11,997 nt of DNA from an uncultured Bryobacteraceae bacterium. Lineage in GTDB: Bacteria; Acidobacteriota; Terriglobia; Bryobacterales; Bryobacteraceae. The notes below the pieces were generated by a model. The model made no database searches and had not been told where the DNA came from. It saw only the letters and a program-made list of their open reading frames with translations. Below, in pieces: positions 1 through 6,695 of the stretch; the stretch's first letter is position 1, and every line of letters starts with the position of its first letter. The stretch spans positions 1 through 11,997 of the forward strand of contig CAKZVG010000568.1 of the NCBI GenBank assembly GCA_937921835.1, written 5' to 3'. A program made the translations under genes and the position numbers.

Positions 1-1026
1 GTAGCGGTCGCGGCCATGGGCGTAAGGTGAAAGCGCGTCCCCGCGGAAACGCGCCACGGCCACCACCGGTTCCACCCAGGTCGAGCGCGCCGGGATGTTA
101 TAACCGGTCCGGATGTGCCAGACGCGGTCCGTATAGTGCCCGCCGGCCAGCGTCCCGCGCCGCAGGAAATCCAATTCGGCGTCGAAGTTCAGACCGCCGT
201 AATTCGCCAGCACGTCGAGGTTGACCGTCTCGTTGCGCCGGAAAACGTTGGTGGCGCCCTGCCGCGCGTAGGCGATCGCGCCCGTGACGCCCTTGCGCCG
301 GTGGAAGTAATTCACCTGGTAATCGATGCCGTACTGCGTCATCTCCGGCTGTCCTAGGCTGAGCGCGGCGCGCCCTGCCAGCAGCGGCGACCACTTCGCC
401 GCGCCGCCCGCCGTCCCGGTGATCTTCTCGTGGGTGGTGTCGAAGAAACCCGCGTTGTAGTTGATGCTCCATCTTCCGGAGGTCCGCAGCCCACCCACAT
501 TCAAGCCCATCTCGCGCCCGTTCGAGCGCCCCACGGTATGCTGGCGCTGGTAGATCTGCGTGGGAAGTTTGTCCATGTTCGAGTTGGTCTGAAACCCGGA
601 GGTAATGCTCTCGCGGCCGATCTGAGGGCGGAAGTAGCCGGCGGTGAAGTTCAGCCATTCCGGCCGCGCGTGCCAGGTCCAGAAGGCGTCCCAGACACCC
701 ACCGTGCCGTCGGTGGGCGCCGAACGCGTGCCGCTGAAACGGTCCTTTCCCAGGTTGTCGTAGTAGAACACCACGCGGAAGTCGATGCTGTCGTCCACGC
801 GGCCGCTGATGCCCAGGCGGGCGCGGCGGGCGAACAGGTCGAAGCGGTCCGACACCGGTTCCAGGAAGCCCTGGCCGGCAAGATCGGCCTTCGCCCCGTG
901 GGTGTAAACTCCCAGGAGTTGGATGCCGACGCTGAAGCGCAGATCCGCCACCCTGGGCGCCGGCTGGGCGAGCAGCCAGCCGGGCGCAAGCACTACCCAC
1001 AGCAGCGCCCTGCGTGTGGTCTTCAT
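1..1026 (-). CDS. OprO/OprP-type outer-membrane porin (partial, C-terminus beyond window)
   Basis: Reading down from ATG at 1026-1024, the frame stays open for 342 codons to base 1, so the C-terminus lies outside the window. Residues 1 to about 20 form a signal peptide (MKTTRRALLWVVL, then WLLAQ). The mature part has alternating aromatic and polar strands typical of a beta-barrel. Examples are FSVGIQLLGVYTHG near residue 31, the charged RRARLGISGRVDDS segment near 67, FRVVFYYDN, and AGYFRPQIGRES. The pattern R-R-A-R-L-x-x-x-G followed by an aromatic strand and 'GYFRPQ' is characteristic of the phosphate-selective porin O/P family (Porin_O_P). The family name does not fix the substrate; the role inferred here is passive uptake of anions or oligosaccharides. 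It starts 4 nt after the stop of the GH28-like gene, so the two are probably co-transcribed. Its Shine-Dalgarno is weak (GGAA inside the upstream gene), consistent with translational coupling. Confidence 0.8.
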   Translation of the reverse strand, partial: MKTTRRALLWVVLAPGWLLAQPAPRVADLRFSVGIQLLGVYTHGAKADLAGQGFLEPVSDRFDLFARRARLGISGRVDDSIDFRVVFYYDNLGKDRFSGTRSAPTDGTVGVWDAFWTWHARPEWLNFTAGYFRPQIGRESITSGFQTNSNMDKLPTQIYQRQHTVGRSNGREMGLNVGGLRTSGRWSINYNAGFFDTTHEKITGTAGGAAKWSPLLAGRAALSLGQPEMTQYGIDYQVNYFHRRKGVTGAIAYARQGATNVFRRNETVNLDVLANYGGLNFDAELDFLRRGTLAGGHYTDRVWHIRTGYNIPARSTWVEPVVAVARFRGDALSPYAHGRDRY

Positions 1027-1030
1027 GGGG

Positions 1031-2581
1031 TCAGTCGATTCCGGGAATCCTCACCGAGGTCACGTTACCGCTCAGCGCGACGGCCGAATGCTCCACTCCG
1101 TTTTGCACGTCCAGCGATTTCTTCACCAGGCGCAGGTCGTTGCCGATCACGTTGACGCTCCGGGTCTGGTTGCCCGTCACCCGCAGCAGCAGCGGTACCT
1201 CCACCGACAGGTGGCTCCCCGTCATCAGCGCGCCCACCACGTTGTGGAACCACAGCAGAGGCTGTGGCGCGGGCGGCGGAAGGGAGCGGAAGCCGTGCAG
1301 TTCGAGATTCCGCACGCCATCGAAGATGGCGGCCGGGCGCGCGTCGGGGGACGTGCAGCGCGTCTTGAAGTTGCGCAGCGTCAACCCCTCGACGTGGCGC
1401 ACATACAGGCTGTGCGCCGGCAAGGTTCCGAACATGGTCGCCTCGGGATACTTCCCGGGATGTTCGGGCACCTCCAGGCTCCCCGCCTGCCCGCCGCCCT
1501 GCATGGTCAGGTCGATATCGGACAGCGTGATGTGGCGCACCGGATGGCCGCTCAGGCCGGTAATGGAGCTGGTCTCGGAGGCCCCCGTGGCCACGACGGT
1601 GCTGATCACCAGATTCGTGACCGAGCCGGGCGCCGGCGGCGTCATGCCGCGGCCGCGATTGCCCAGCCGGACAAAGATGGGCGCGCGCGCGTCGCGCATG
1701 GTGATGCCGGAGATCGAGACGCCCTCGATGCCCGCTCCGTCCACCGATTCCACCGCGATGCCGCTGATCGCCGGCCGGCCGGCGTCGCGCCCGAGCAGGG
1801 CGCAATTGCTGATGGCGATGTTGCGGAATCCGCCGCGGCTTTCCGTTCCCATCTTGAGGTGGTTGCAACTCGTGCGCAGCACGCAGTTGGTTACCGTGAC
1901 GTGTTCGGTGGCGCGCGGCTTGCCGAGCGCCTGGCTGGACTTGAGGCAGATGGCGTCGTCGAAGCTGTCCACATAGCAGTTGGAGATGCGCACGAAGCGC
2001 GAGCAGTCCGCGTCGATGCCGTCCGAAAAGCCATTCACCACGCTGATGCCGTCGATCTCCACGTTGTCGCAGCCGAGCAGGCTCAGCGCGTAGTTGGGCG
2101 CGTTGCGGATGGTCACGCCGCGGATGGACAACGACGAGCTGTTCTTGAATGAGATGGTCTTGGGTCCGCCGCGCTTGGAGCGGTTGCCGTCGATCAGCCC
2201 ACGCCCCTGAATCGCCACGTGCTCGACGCCCTCGCCGCGCAGCAGGGCGTAGTGGAAATAGGTGGTCTCGCGGTCGTCAACGGGCTTGAAGGGCAGTTGC
2301 TCGTACTTGTCGAAATCCGGCTCGTCGGGACTGGCCGCAAGGCGCGCCCCAGGCGAGATATCGAGCGTGATGTGGCTCTTCAGCCGGATGGTCCCGCACA
2401 GGTAGTTGCCGGGCGGCACAAGCACCACGCCTCCACCCTCGCGCGCCGCCGCATCGATAGCCGCCTGGACCGCCGCCGTGTCCTTGGCCACGCCGTCGCC
2501 TTTGGCGCCATAGGTCCGGACGTTGTGAGGTCCAGCGGCAAGAAGCGCGAAAGGAACCAGGGCGAGCAACGCGGACTTCAT
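1031..2581 (-). CDS. GH28-like secreted right-handed beta-helix protein (polygalacturonase family)
   Basis: A 516-residue protein with a signal peptide (MKSALLALVPFALLAAG). The N-terminal NVRTYGAKGDG segment near residue 20 is the usual entry motif of pectate-lyase-superfamily beta-helices, and short parallel-strand repeats such as 'VTVTNCVLR' and 'IAISNC' follow. The GH28 acid residues are visible: S186-D187-G188-I189-D190 matches the NTDG motif, and F207-D208-D209 matches GDD. The spacing of 21 between the first two aspartates equals that of fungal endopolygalacturonases. The third motif (G-H-G) reads C239-N240-H241, and no RIK motif was found, so the substrate may not be polygalacturonan. 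The likely role is hydrolysis of a pectin-like or other uronic/rhamnose-containing polymer outside the cytoplasm. The open frame continues upstream of 2581, but the signal peptide fixes the start there. It is divergent from the gene at 2642 and is followed after 4 nt by the porin. Confidence 0.82.
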   Translation of the reverse strand: MKSALLALVPFALLAAGPHNVRTYGAKGDGVAKDTAAVQAAIDAAAREGGGVVLVPPGNYLCGTIRLKSHITLDISPGARLAASPDEPDFDKYEQLPFKPVDDRETTYFHYALLRGEGVEHVAIQGRGLIDGNRSKRGGPKTISFKNSSSLSIRGVTIRNAPNYALSLLGCDNVEIDGISVVNGFSDGIDADCSRFVRISNCYVDSFDDAICLKSSQALGKPRATEHVTVTNCVLRTSCNHLKMGTESRGGFRNIAISNCALLGRDAGRPAISGIAVESVDGAGIEGVSISGITMRDARAPIFVRLGNRGRGMTPPAPGSVTNLVISTVVATGASETSSITGLSGHPVRHITLSDIDLTMQGGGQAGSLEVPEHPGKYPEATMFGTLPAHSLYVRHVEGLTLRNFKTRCTSPDARPAAIFDGVRNLELHGFRSLPPPAPQPLLWFHNVVGALMTGSHLSVEVPLLLRVTGNQTRSVNVIGNDLRLVKKSLDVQNGVEHSAVALSGNVTSVRIPGID

Positions 2582-2588
2582 CAGTACA

Positions 2589-2594
2589 GAGATA
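2589..2594 (-). promoter_or_regulatory. Weak -10-like box for the GH28-like/porin pair
   Basis: Read on the minus strand the hexamer is TATCTC, preceded by TG with one base between (TGGTATCTC), which resembles an extended -10. It ends 7 nt before the ATG at 2581. The last base does not match consensus and no -35 is recognisable. It is listed because the only room for a promoter is the 60-nt divergent gap 2582-2641. Confidence 0.25.
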
Positions 2595-2625
2595 CCACAG
2601 CCACGAAGCCGCGCAGACGAGCGCT

Positions 2626-2631
2626 TATACT
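2626..2631 (+). promoter_or_regulatory. -10 box TATACT for the gene at 2642
   Basis: TATACT matches the sigma-70 -10 consensus at five of six positions and ends 10 nt before the ATG. Transcription would start around 2637-2639, giving a leader of only a few nucleotides. The SD-like GGAGAG at 2632-2637 would then lie mostly outside the mRNA. No convincing -35 is visible. Confidence 0.45.
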
Positions 2632-2641
2632 GGAGAGCGCC

Positions 2642-4075
2642 ATGCTGACACGCCGGCATTTCTCTTCCTGCGTCCTGGCGCCCCTGGCGGCGCCGCTGAC
2701 TCCCGCCCGCAAGCGCGCCCTCAAGCGGTTCTCCGAGATTGCGGCGAGCCTCTACGCCTGGGACCTCCGCGACGAGGGCATCGCGCCCATCTGCGACACG
2801 CTGGCCGAAACCTCCGCCGTGAATTCGGTGTACCTGGTGGCGCTCATGCATCACGAGAAGCGCCCGCTGACGGACTTCTACTATCCGCACAATCCCAAGC
2901 GCAAAACCTACTTCCCCGAAGATTCCCGCGCTTTCTGGCGGCCCCGCATGGAGCGCTACCGGGACAGCGCGATCAAGCCGCTGACCTCCGAACGGGATGA
3001 TCTTAAGGGCACGGACTGGCTGGAGATGCTGGTCAGCGAAGGCCGCAAGCGCGGCTGGAGGACCGGCGCCGAGATCTCGCACACCGTTCTGGACAAGGAC
3101 CGCGCGCGCAAGGAACACGTGGACGCGGTGCAGCGCGATATCTACGGCAACCCGTTCTCGCAGATCATCTGCCCGAACAGCCCCAAGGCTCGCGCGTATC
3201 TGGCGGCGCTTTTCACCGATCTGGCCGCCAATTACGACCTCGATTTCCTGCAAACCTGTCTGGTGCCGTTCGTTTACCGGCGCCCGGAGACCGCGGTCGG
3301 CGCGGGCGACCCGCACGTACCGGGGAGTTTCGAGTACCGGATCTGGGGCGGCGGGGTTTCCGAGTCCCAGGCCGAACTTTTGCTGCGCGCGGTGCAAGGG
3401 GGCTGTTTCTGCGGCTCCTGCCATGCCGAAGCCAGGCGCGCGGGCTTCGATCTGGCCGCCGCACGGCGCGCCTTGAAGCCGCTGGCGGACATGCTCGATC
3501 ACCCCGGACTGGCCGAAGCGCACCGTCTGGCGCTGTTGCGCGCCTCCAACACCACGCCCGCCGGCATGCTGCTGCGGCATCCCGAGTTGTTCGAATGGCT
3601 GCGCTTCCGGCGGGACTCGCTGACGCGCCTGTTCGCCGAGGTGCACCAGGCGGTGCGGGCGGTGAAGCCGACGATCGATCTTCGGCTGAACGCCTATATC
3701 TACGATAATTGGGAACTCAGCGGCCTGGATTTCGCCGCCCTCAAGCCGTATCTGGGTTCAGTGCGGTCGTCGAATTACGACGAGCAGTCCGGCAACCCCG
3801 CGCGGATGGAACACAAGCGCAGGTTCCTGCTTTCGGTGCGGGAAGCCATCGGAGACGAGATGCACTTCGTGTCCGCCATCGGGGTGCGCCCGAAAGCCAC
3901 TCCGGAGCTGGTCCGCCAGGGCGTCGTGATCTCGTCGGAATGCGGCGCCGACGGGCTTTCGCTGGGTCACTACGACGGCGCGCCGCTCCGGAACTTGGAA
4001 GCCATCCGGCAGGGAATGGCGGACGCCGGCGCGACGGCGGCCCGGGGCGGGGGCGGCCGCGGGCGCGCATGTTAG
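2642..4075 (+). CDS. Tat-exported protein of unknown function, putative TIM-barrel hydrolase
   Basis: A 477-residue protein. The N-terminus MLTRRHFSS, followed by a hydrophobic stretch (CVLAPLAAPL), fits the twin-arginine motif (S/T)RRxFxx, so export in folded form is likely; this fixes the start at 2642, which also has GGAGAG just upstream. The body has segments resembling strands of a (beta/alpha)8 hydrolase: 'NSVYLVALM' near residue 61, 'GAEISHTVLD' near 142 (E144, H147), 'YDLDFLQTCLVPF' near 199, 'TIDLRLNAYIYDNW' near 345 and 'EMHFVSAIGV' near 405. A small cysteine cluster, C255-F-C257-G-S-C260-H, precedes an 'AGFDLAAARRAL' helix; such CxxC clusters occur in some glycosidase-like TIM barrels. 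No characterised family could be named with confidence. The final residues are a glycine/arginine-rich low-complexity tail. Its neighbour is the divergent GH28-like gene, so a role in carbohydrate turnover is plausible but inferred. The next gene starts 28 nt downstream. Confidence 0.72.
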   Translation: MLTRRHFSSCVLAPLAAPLTPARKRALKRFSEIAASLYAWDLRDEGIAPICDTLAETSAVNSVYLVALMHHEKRPLTDFYYPHNPKRKTYFPEDSRAFWRPRMERYRDSAIKPLTSERDDLKGTDWLEMLVSEGRKRGWRTGAEISHTVLDKDRARKEHVDAVQRDIYGNPFSQIICPNSPKARAYLAALFTDLAANYDLDFLQTCLVPFVYRRPETAVGAGDPHVPGSFEYRIWGGGVSESQAELLLRAVQGGCFCGSCHAEARRAGFDLAAARRALKPLADMLDHPGLAEAHRLALLRASNTTPAGMLLRHPELFEWLRFRRDSLTRLFAEVHQAVRAVKPTIDLRLNAYIYDNWELSGLDFAALKPYLGSVRSSNYDEQSGNPARMEHKRRFLLSVREAIGDEMHFVSAIGVRPKATPELVRQGVVISSECGADGLSLGHYDGAPLRNLEAIRQGMADAGATAARGGGGRGRAC

Positions 4076-4078
4076 AAT
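4073..4078 (+). promoter_or_regulatory. Possible -10 box TAGAAT for the parvulin gene
   Basis: TAGAAT overlaps the stop codon of the previous gene and matches the -10 consensus at five of six positions. It lies 25 nt before the ATG at 4104. That leaves room for a short leader carrying the SD-like AAAGGA at 4088-4093, spaced 10 nt from the start. No -35 is recognisable, so co-transcription with the upstream gene is equally possible. Confidence 0.3.
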
Positions 4079-4103
4079 TGAGAATTCAAAGGACGCCCAC
4101 CGA

Positions 4104-5015
4104 ATGAGATTCTTGCTTCCGTTCTTGTTGTCCGCCGTGGTTCCGGCGTGCGCACAAACCGCCGCCGCGCCCGCGCCCGAAGGGTTCGAACCCGGCACGG
4201 TGGTCGCCACCATCGACGGCCGGAAGCTCACCGCCGGCGAGTTGCGCAAGTTCGTCGCCGCGCTGCCGCCCAACGTGCAACAGAACTATAACTCCGACAA
4301 GAAGGAGTTCGTCCGGCAGTACGCGTTGCTCAGGCGCTTGGCGTCGATGGCCGAGAAGGCCAAGCTCGACCAGGAAAGCCCGCACAAGGAACGGATCGAG
4401 TACTCCCGCACCCAGGTGATGGTGCAGGCGCAGATCGACGCCACGACGGCGGGATTCACCGTCTCCCCGGAGGAACAGGACAAGTTGTACCAGCAGAACC
4501 GCGAGCGCTACCGCACGGCCAGGATCAAGGGCATTTTCGTGCCGTTCGCCGCGCCTGGCGCACCCGCTCCGGCGGAGGACCTAAAGGCGCCGAGCGAGGA
4601 GGACGCCAAGGCCGAGGCCGACGAGATCGTCAAGCAGGCGCGGGGGGGCGCCGATTTCGTCAAACTCGTCAAGGAGCACTCGCGCGACGCCGAGTCCAGG
4701 GCAAAAGACGGCGACTTCGGCACCGTGACGCCGGGCATGCGGGTGCCGGACTCCATCAAGCTCGCCATCTTCGGCCTCAAGAAGGGCGAGATCAGCGAAC
4801 CGGTGCGCGAAAACGGCGGCTTCTTCATCTTCAAGGCGGAGGAGACCGGCCAGCGGACGCTCGACGAGGTGCGCGAGGAGATCGGCCGGGAGATCCGGCA
4901 AGCCAAGCTTCAGCAGTGGCTGGATTCCGTCCGGCAAGCCGTGGATGTCCGATTCGACAACGAGGCGTTCTTCGCGGCCCCCACACCTGGCGCGCCGGTT
5001 CCAGCGGCGAAGTGA
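4104..5015 (+). CDS. Parvulin-type peptidyl-prolyl isomerase/chaperone (SurA/PpiC-like), secreted
   Basis: A 303-residue exported protein. The signal peptide is MRFLLPFLLSAVVPACA, with likely cleavage at ACA-Q; V-P-A-C16 is a poor lipobox, so lipid anchoring is less likely. The helical chaperone part has the SurA-like 'VVATIDGRKLTAGELRKF' segment (33-50) and a charged helix-rich stretch to about 137. The rotamase domain spans roughly 138-247: 'GADFVKLVKEHS' (182-193), 'DGDFGTVTPGMRVP' (202-215), 'AIFGLKKGEISEPV' (221-234). The conserved parvulin histidines are absent: the first strand has G143 and the last has F241 in their places. It probably assists folding of exported or outer-membrane proteins, perhaps as a chaperone more than a catalyst. 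A proline/alanine-rich insert (149-163) lies inside the domain. The stop TGA overlaps the GTG of the next gene. Confidence 0.85.
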   Translation: MRFLLPFLLSAVVPACAQTAAAPAPEGFEPGTVVATIDGRKLTAGELRKFVAALPPNVQQNYNSDKKEFVRQYALLRRLASMAEKAKLDQESPHKERIEYSRTQVMVQAQIDATTAGFTVSPEEQDKLYQQNRERYRTARIKGIFVPFAAPGAPAPAEDLKAPSEEDAKAEADEIVKQARGGADFVKLVKEHSRDAESRAKDGDFGTVTPGMRVPDSIKLAIFGLKKGEISEPVRENGGFFIFKAEETGQRTLDEVREEIGREIRQAKLQQWLDSVRQAVDVRFDNEAFFAAPTPGAPVPAAK

Positions 5016-5602
5016 CGAGCGCGGAGATCCCCGGTAGCGCCGCCTCGGCGCTGCGCGCCGCCGCATTCGCCGCGCGCGCTTTCCGGCGGTTGCCGGCCAT
5101 GTCCGGCAAACCGCCGCGGATCGTGTTCCGGCCCTCCCTCACCGCCCGCGGAAACGCGCTGCTCTCCGGCGAGGACGCGGGGCGGCCGGTTCACGCGGGC
5201 AGTTTTCCGCGAAGCCGTCTGATGGTGCTTGACCAGGCCCTGCTCGAGCAGCCGGCCGAATTGGCTCGCATCCTGGTGCACGAGCTGTTCCACTTCGTCT
5301 GGCCGCGGCTCGGCAATCCCCTCCGCCGTTCGTATGAACGGCTGCTGGAGGCCGAGATGGGCCGCCGGGCGAGGGGGGAACTCGGCTACTCGGCGGAGTC
5401 GGCGAAACTGCGCCTGACCGGCGTGGACCGCGCCTCGCGCAGCCGCCGCTGGCGCGAATATGCCTGCGAGAGCTTTTGCGACACCGCCGCCTGGCTCTAC
5501 TCCGGCGTGCGGCGGCATGGCGAGTACACGCTGGCGGTCGCCTTTCGCCGGCGGCGCCGCGCATGGTTCCGCAACCTGGAGCAGCGGCCGCTATCTATAT
5601 AA
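5012..5602 (+). CDS. Hypothetical HExxH zinc-metallopeptidase-like protein
   Basis: A 196-residue protein starting at GTG 5012, whose GTGA overlaps the stop of the parvulin gene, a classic translational-coupling arrangement. A later in-frame ATG at 5099 would shorten it by 29 residues and cannot be excluded. The core has V89-H90-E91-L-F-H94-F, a zincin HExxH signature in a predicted helix. About 55 residues later, E149-Y-A-C-E153-S-F-C-D157 could supply the third metal ligand, as in gluzincins. There is no signal peptide or membrane segment, so it looks cytoplasmic. The sequence is arginine-rich, especially near the C-terminus (RRRRRAWF). No named family was recognised; peptidase activity is inferred from the motif alone. 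Tight coupling to an exported foldase suggests a related function or simply co-expression. The stop codon overlaps a TATAAT box for the next gene. Confidence 0.7.
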   Translation: MTSAEIPGSAASALRAAAFAARAFRRLPAMSGKPPRIVFRPSLTARGNALLSGEDAGRPVHAGSFPRSRLMVLDQALLEQPAELARILVHELFHFVWPRLGNPLRRSYERLLEAEMGRRARGELGYSAESAKLRLTGVDRASRSRRWREYACESFCDTAAWLYSGVRRHGEYTLAVAFRRRRRAWFRNLEQRPLSI

Positions 5603-5603
5603 T
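5598..5603 (+). promoter_or_regulatory. Consensus -10 box TATAAT for the TlpA-like gene
   Basis: A perfect TATAAT overlaps the stop codon (5600-5602) of the preceding gene and sits 19 nt before the TTG start at 5623. A -35 hexamer at normal spacing is not evident. In DNA this GC-rich an exact consensus -10 stands out, which suggests that the redox pair downstream has its own promoter. Confidence 0.45.
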
Positions 5604-5608
5604 CTAGG

Positions 5609-5614
5609 AAGGAG
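5609..5614 (+). promoter_or_regulatory. Shine-Dalgarno AAGGAG fixing a TTG start
   Basis: AAGGAG lies 8 nt before TTG 5623. No ATG or GTG start at suitable distance encodes the signal sequence, so this ribosome binding site decides the TTG start of the TlpA-like lipoprotein. Confidence 0.75.
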
Positions 5615-5622
5615 CTGACCGC

Positions 5623-6165
5623 TTGACCCGATTTGCCACAGGCTTGATACCGGTGTGCGCCGCCGCCCTTGTGCTGGCGGGCTGTTCCAGCGCCCCACCC
5701 GTGAATGCCGGCGCGCCCAAAGGCGCGAAGGAGCGCAAGAAGGCGCCGGACTTCGCGCTCAAGGACTCGACCGGACAGACCGTGAGGCTCTCCGACTATA
5801 AGGGCAAGGTCGTGCTGCTCAACTTCTGGGCCACCTGGTGCGGTCCCTGCAAGATCGAAATTCCCTGGTTCATGGAATTCGAGCAGAAGTACAAAGACAG
5901 AGGCTTCGCCGTGCTGGGTGTGGCGATGGACGACGAAGGCTGGGAGATCGTCAAGCCCTACGTCGAACGGTTGAAGGTGAACTACCGCGTGATGGTGGCG
6001 ACCGAAGAAGTGGACAACGCCTATGGCGGCGTCGAATCCCTGCCAACCAGCTATGTGATCGACCGCGACGGCAACGTGGCGTCGAGGCACGTCGGGCTGG
6101 TCAGCCGCTCCATCTACGAACAGGAGATCGAGAATCTGCTGGAGAGCGGGCGTGGAAAGAAGTAG
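5623..6165 (+). CDS. TlpA/ResA-like thioredoxin-fold lipoprotein
   Basis: A 180-residue protein from a TTG start with a strong SD. A lipoprotein signal peptide ends at L18-A19-G20-C21, so the protein should be lipid-anchored on the outside of the inner membrane or in the outer membrane. A short Ala/Gly/Lys-rich linker follows. The AhpC/TSA-Redoxin type domain then begins at 'APDFALKDSTGQTVRLSDYKG' (41-61; the first 20 or so residues are diagnostic). The active site is W72-C73-G74-P75-C76, and the cis-proline loop is S139-L140-P141-T142. Members of this family act as thiol-disulfide reductants in the envelope, for example in cytochrome c maturation (ResA, CcmG) or disulfide reduction. The specific client cannot be read from sequence. 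The gene for a DsbD-alpha-like domain starts 14 bp before its stop, so the two are translated together. No CcdA/DsbD membrane partner is in the window. Confidence 0.88.
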   Translation: MTRFATGLIPVCAAALVLAGCSSAPPVNAGAPKGAKERKKAPDFALKDSTGQTVRLSDYKGKVVLLNFWATWCGPCKIEIPWFMEFEQKYKDRGFAVLGVAMDDEGWEIVKPYVERLKVNYRVMVATEEVDNAYGGVESLPTSYVIDRDGNVASRHVGLVSRSIYEQEIENLLESGRGKK

Positions 6166-6625
6166 CCGGGCGCGGCTCTTGCTGGCGGCGCTTGCATGCG
6201 GTACAACTCTGTTAGCCCAAAGCGCCGGAGTGGTGACGGTCGCGCCGCCCCCCAAGCTCACGGCCCGCCGCGGCGCGGAGGCGGAGGCGACGATCCGCGT
6301 TCAGTTGCGCGACGGCTACCACGTCAACAGCCACACGCCCAGCGAGGACTACCTGATTCCGTTGCGGCTCACTTGGTCGGGCGGCCCGCTCGAAGTAGCC
6401 GGGATCGTCTATCCGAAACCGGTGCTGGAGAAGTACTCTTTCTCACCCAAGCCGATCTCGGTCTTCACGCGCGATTTCGACATCGTCACCCGCTTCAGGA
6501 CACCGGCCAACGCTCCCGGAGGGCCCGCCATCCTGGCCGGCAAGCTGCGCTATCAGGCCTGCAATCACAACTCCTGCCTGCCGCCGAAGACGGTGGAGTT
6601 CCGCCTCTCGGTCAGCGTGCAATAG
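6152..6625 (+). CDS. Stand-alone DsbD N-terminal (DsbD-alpha)-like periplasmic domain protein
   Basis: A 157-residue secreted protein from GTG 6152, with GGAGAG at 6141-6146 inside the preceding gene. The signal peptide is MERSSRARLLLAALACGTTLLAQ. The mature chain is an immunoglobulin-like beta domain. It has 'DGYHVNSHTPSEDYLIPLRL' near residue 54, the 'YPKPVLEKYSFS' segment near 87, and the terminal R133-Y-Q-A-C137-N-H-N-S-C142-L-P-P-K pattern. The last matches the redox-active cysteine hairpin of DsbD-alpha (YQ-x-C...C-x-PP), although with four rather than five residues between the cysteines. Full DsbD has this domain fused to an eight-helix membrane domain and a thioredoxin domain, both missing here. 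Its 14-bp overlap with the TlpA-like gene suggests the two exchange electrons or share a client, which is inference. Confidence 0.8.
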   Translation: MERSSRARLLLAALACGTTLLAQSAGVVTVAPPPKLTARRGAEAEATIRVQLRDGYHVNSHTPSEDYLIPLRLTWSGGPLEVAGIVYPKPVLEKYSFSPKPISVFTRDFDIVTRFRTPANAPGGPAILAGKLRYQACNHNSCLPPKTVEFRLSVSVQ

Positions 6626-6695
6626 CCTCGCCGCGGCGCCGCTCGGGCTGTCGTCCGGCGCTGATCGAGCTTCCGCTCCCAGCCGGGCGCGGAGT

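Noticed and set aside
98..1000. A 300-codon open frame on the minus strand in a different phase from the porin
   Set aside because: It is arginine/glycine/proline-rich with no domain pattern. The overlapping minus frame from 1026 has a signal peptide and clear porin strands.
923..2152. Long plus-strand open frame (about 409 codons) antisense to the GH28-like gene
   Set aside because: His/Arg/Ala-rich composition typical of antisense frames in high-GC DNA; the minus-strand gene is well supported by motifs.
2219..2641. N-terminal extension of the Tat-exported protein's frame
   Set aside because: The extension overlaps the GH28-like gene and precedes the Tat signal; the SD-like site and -10 box point to 2642.
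2582..3646. Upstream extension of the GH28-like frame antisense to the Tat-exported protein
   Set aside because: The signal peptide at 2581 marks the real start; the extension is an open antisense frame of the neighbouring gene.
4641..4650. Run of seven G in the parvulin gene as a possible frameshift or phase-variable site
   Set aside because: The frame reads through into a normal parvulin domain with no disruption, and a single G7 in DNA this GC-rich is not exceptional.
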